A stretch of 6,002 nucleotides of DNA from an uncultured Thalassolituus sp. (GTDB lineage: Bacteria; Pseudomonadota; Gammaproteobacteria; Pseudomonadales; Oceanobacteraceae). The DNA lies in contig CAJXIT010000230.1 in assembly GCA_913054055.1 (NCBI GenBank), positions 1 to 6,002 of the forward strand, given 5' to 3'. Below are positions 5,428-6,002 of the stretch, piece after piece (the stretch's first letter is position 1; every line of letters starts with the position of its first letter). The position numbers and the translations under genes are program-made. The notes below the pieces were generated by a model, which saw only the letters and a list, made by a program, of their open reading frames with translations, made no database searches and was not told where the DNA came from.

Positions 5428-6002
5428 GTGAGTTATTTTCAAGCACTGGAATACACGTTTTCAGTGACAGCTCCTGTATTTGTGATTGTTTTCATAGGCT
5501 TATGGCTTAAAACAGGTAAAAGAATCAGCGAAGAGTTTATCCAAGATGCCTCGTCACTTGTCTTTAATATTTGCTTGCCTGTCCTTATCTTTTTATCTAT
5601 TCAAGGTAATTCAATCAATTGGGGTGAGCAATTTAGCTTTATTGTGTTTTGTATGTGTGCAGCGTTCGCCTGCTTTGTGTTGTTTTGGTTTTTGTCAGGT
5701 TTCTGGGTTCAGCATAAGGATAGGGGGGTTGTTGTTCAGGGGGCATTCAGAAGCAATTTGGGCATTATAGGATTGGCCTTGTGTGCCAAAGGTTTTGGAG
5801 AGGTCGGGTTAGCATTAGGTGCAGTGATATTGTCAGTCGTCACCCCTGTTTTTAATGTACTATCTGTTTATGCTTTGAATAAAAGCTTACATGAAGATCG
5901 TTCTCTTCCTATGCTAAAAACCTTTTTAGATGTAGTTAGAAACCCTTTGATCATTGCCATTGTTTTGGGGGTTGGGTTTTCAAGCTTGGGCTTCGAATTG
6001 CC
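5428..6002 (+). CDS. AEC-family (auxin efflux carrier-type) transporter, N-terminal part
   Basis: This is an inner-membrane permease of the AEC family, whose bacterial members include malate permease-like and YfdV proteins; the substrate cannot be read from the sequence. A GTG start with a near-perfect ribosome binding site opens a frame that runs to the window edge, giving 191 complete residues of an expected 300 or so. Membrane helices are visible at about 14-28, 43-59, 70-91, 111-120, 128-150 and 171-187. Family-like features are APVFVIVFIGLWLKTG (15-30), LVFNICLPVLIF (44-55; a Pro-broken helix typical of the fold), QGAFRSNLGIIGLAL (104-118) and RNPLIIAIVLGVGF (171-184). It is divergent from the minus-strand operon and appears to have its own promoter. 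The 3' end lies outside the window. Confidence 0.9.
   Translation, partial: MSYFQALEYTFSVTAPVFVIVFIGLWLKTGKRISEEFIQDASSLVFNICLPVLIFLSIQGNSINWGEQFSFIVFCMCAAFACFVLFWFLSGFWVQHKDRGVVVQGAFRSNLGIIGLALCAKGFGEVGLALGAVILSVVTPVFNVLSVYALNKSLHEDRSLPMLKTFLDVVRNPLIIAIVLGVGFSSLGFEL

Noticed and set aside
5546..5770. Plus-strand frame of 74 codons starting with ATG
   Set aside because: It is in a different frame within the AEC transporter, whose GTG-started frame has family motifs and a strong ribosome binding site.
1..6002. Mobile elements, CRISPR arrays, tRNA or rRNA genes, defence systems
   Set aside because: None is visible: no transposase or integrase frames, no spaced repeats, no long terminal inverted repeats, and all substantial coding frames are accounted for by housekeeping-type families.

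Overview
The window looks like ordinary chromosome from a low-GC marine-type gammaproteobacterium, possibly Oceanospirillales-like. That placement is an inference from the Na+-pumping NADH:quinone reductase genes, an RlmG-type rRNA methyltransferase, a YigZ/IMPACT protein and the A+T-rich base composition. It is not a phylogenetic result. I see no mobile element, CRISPR array, tRNA or rRNA.

Layout. (1) Bases 1-2209, plus strand: the 3' end of the nqr operon, with nqrD (5' end outside the window), nqrE and nqrF. It is tightly packed and closed by a strong intrinsic terminator at about 2233-2268. (2) 2294-2716, plus: a YjbQ/UPF0047 protein. Its best start is a GTG just past the terminator, and a possible promoter overlaps that terminator. 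(3) 2860-3252, plus: a small protein resembling a degenerate PilZ domain. (4) 3216-5297, minus: three closely spaced genes read leftwards. They are a small Lys-rich, probably disordered protein (possibly YihI-like), rlmG (23S rRNA m2G methyltransferase) and yigZ. yigZ overlaps the PilZ-like gene tail to tail by 37 bp. (5) 5298-5427: a divergent intergenic region with candidate promoters for both directions. (6) 5428-6002, plus: the N-terminal part of an AEC-family membrane transporter with a GTG start, running off the window.

How the genes work together. NqrD, NqrE and NqrF are subunits of one membrane complex that couples NADH oxidation by ubiquinone to Na+ export. The minus-strand trio may form a ribosome/translation-related operon: rlmG methylates 23S rRNA, yigZ belongs to the IMPACT family, and the first gene weakly resembles the Der-GTPase activator YihI. 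That link is a hypothesis.

I found no convincing evidence of a previously undescribed system. The points most worth a second look are the promoter/terminator overlap before yjbQ, the divergent PilZ-like protein, the composition of the minus-strand operon, and the convergent gene overlap.
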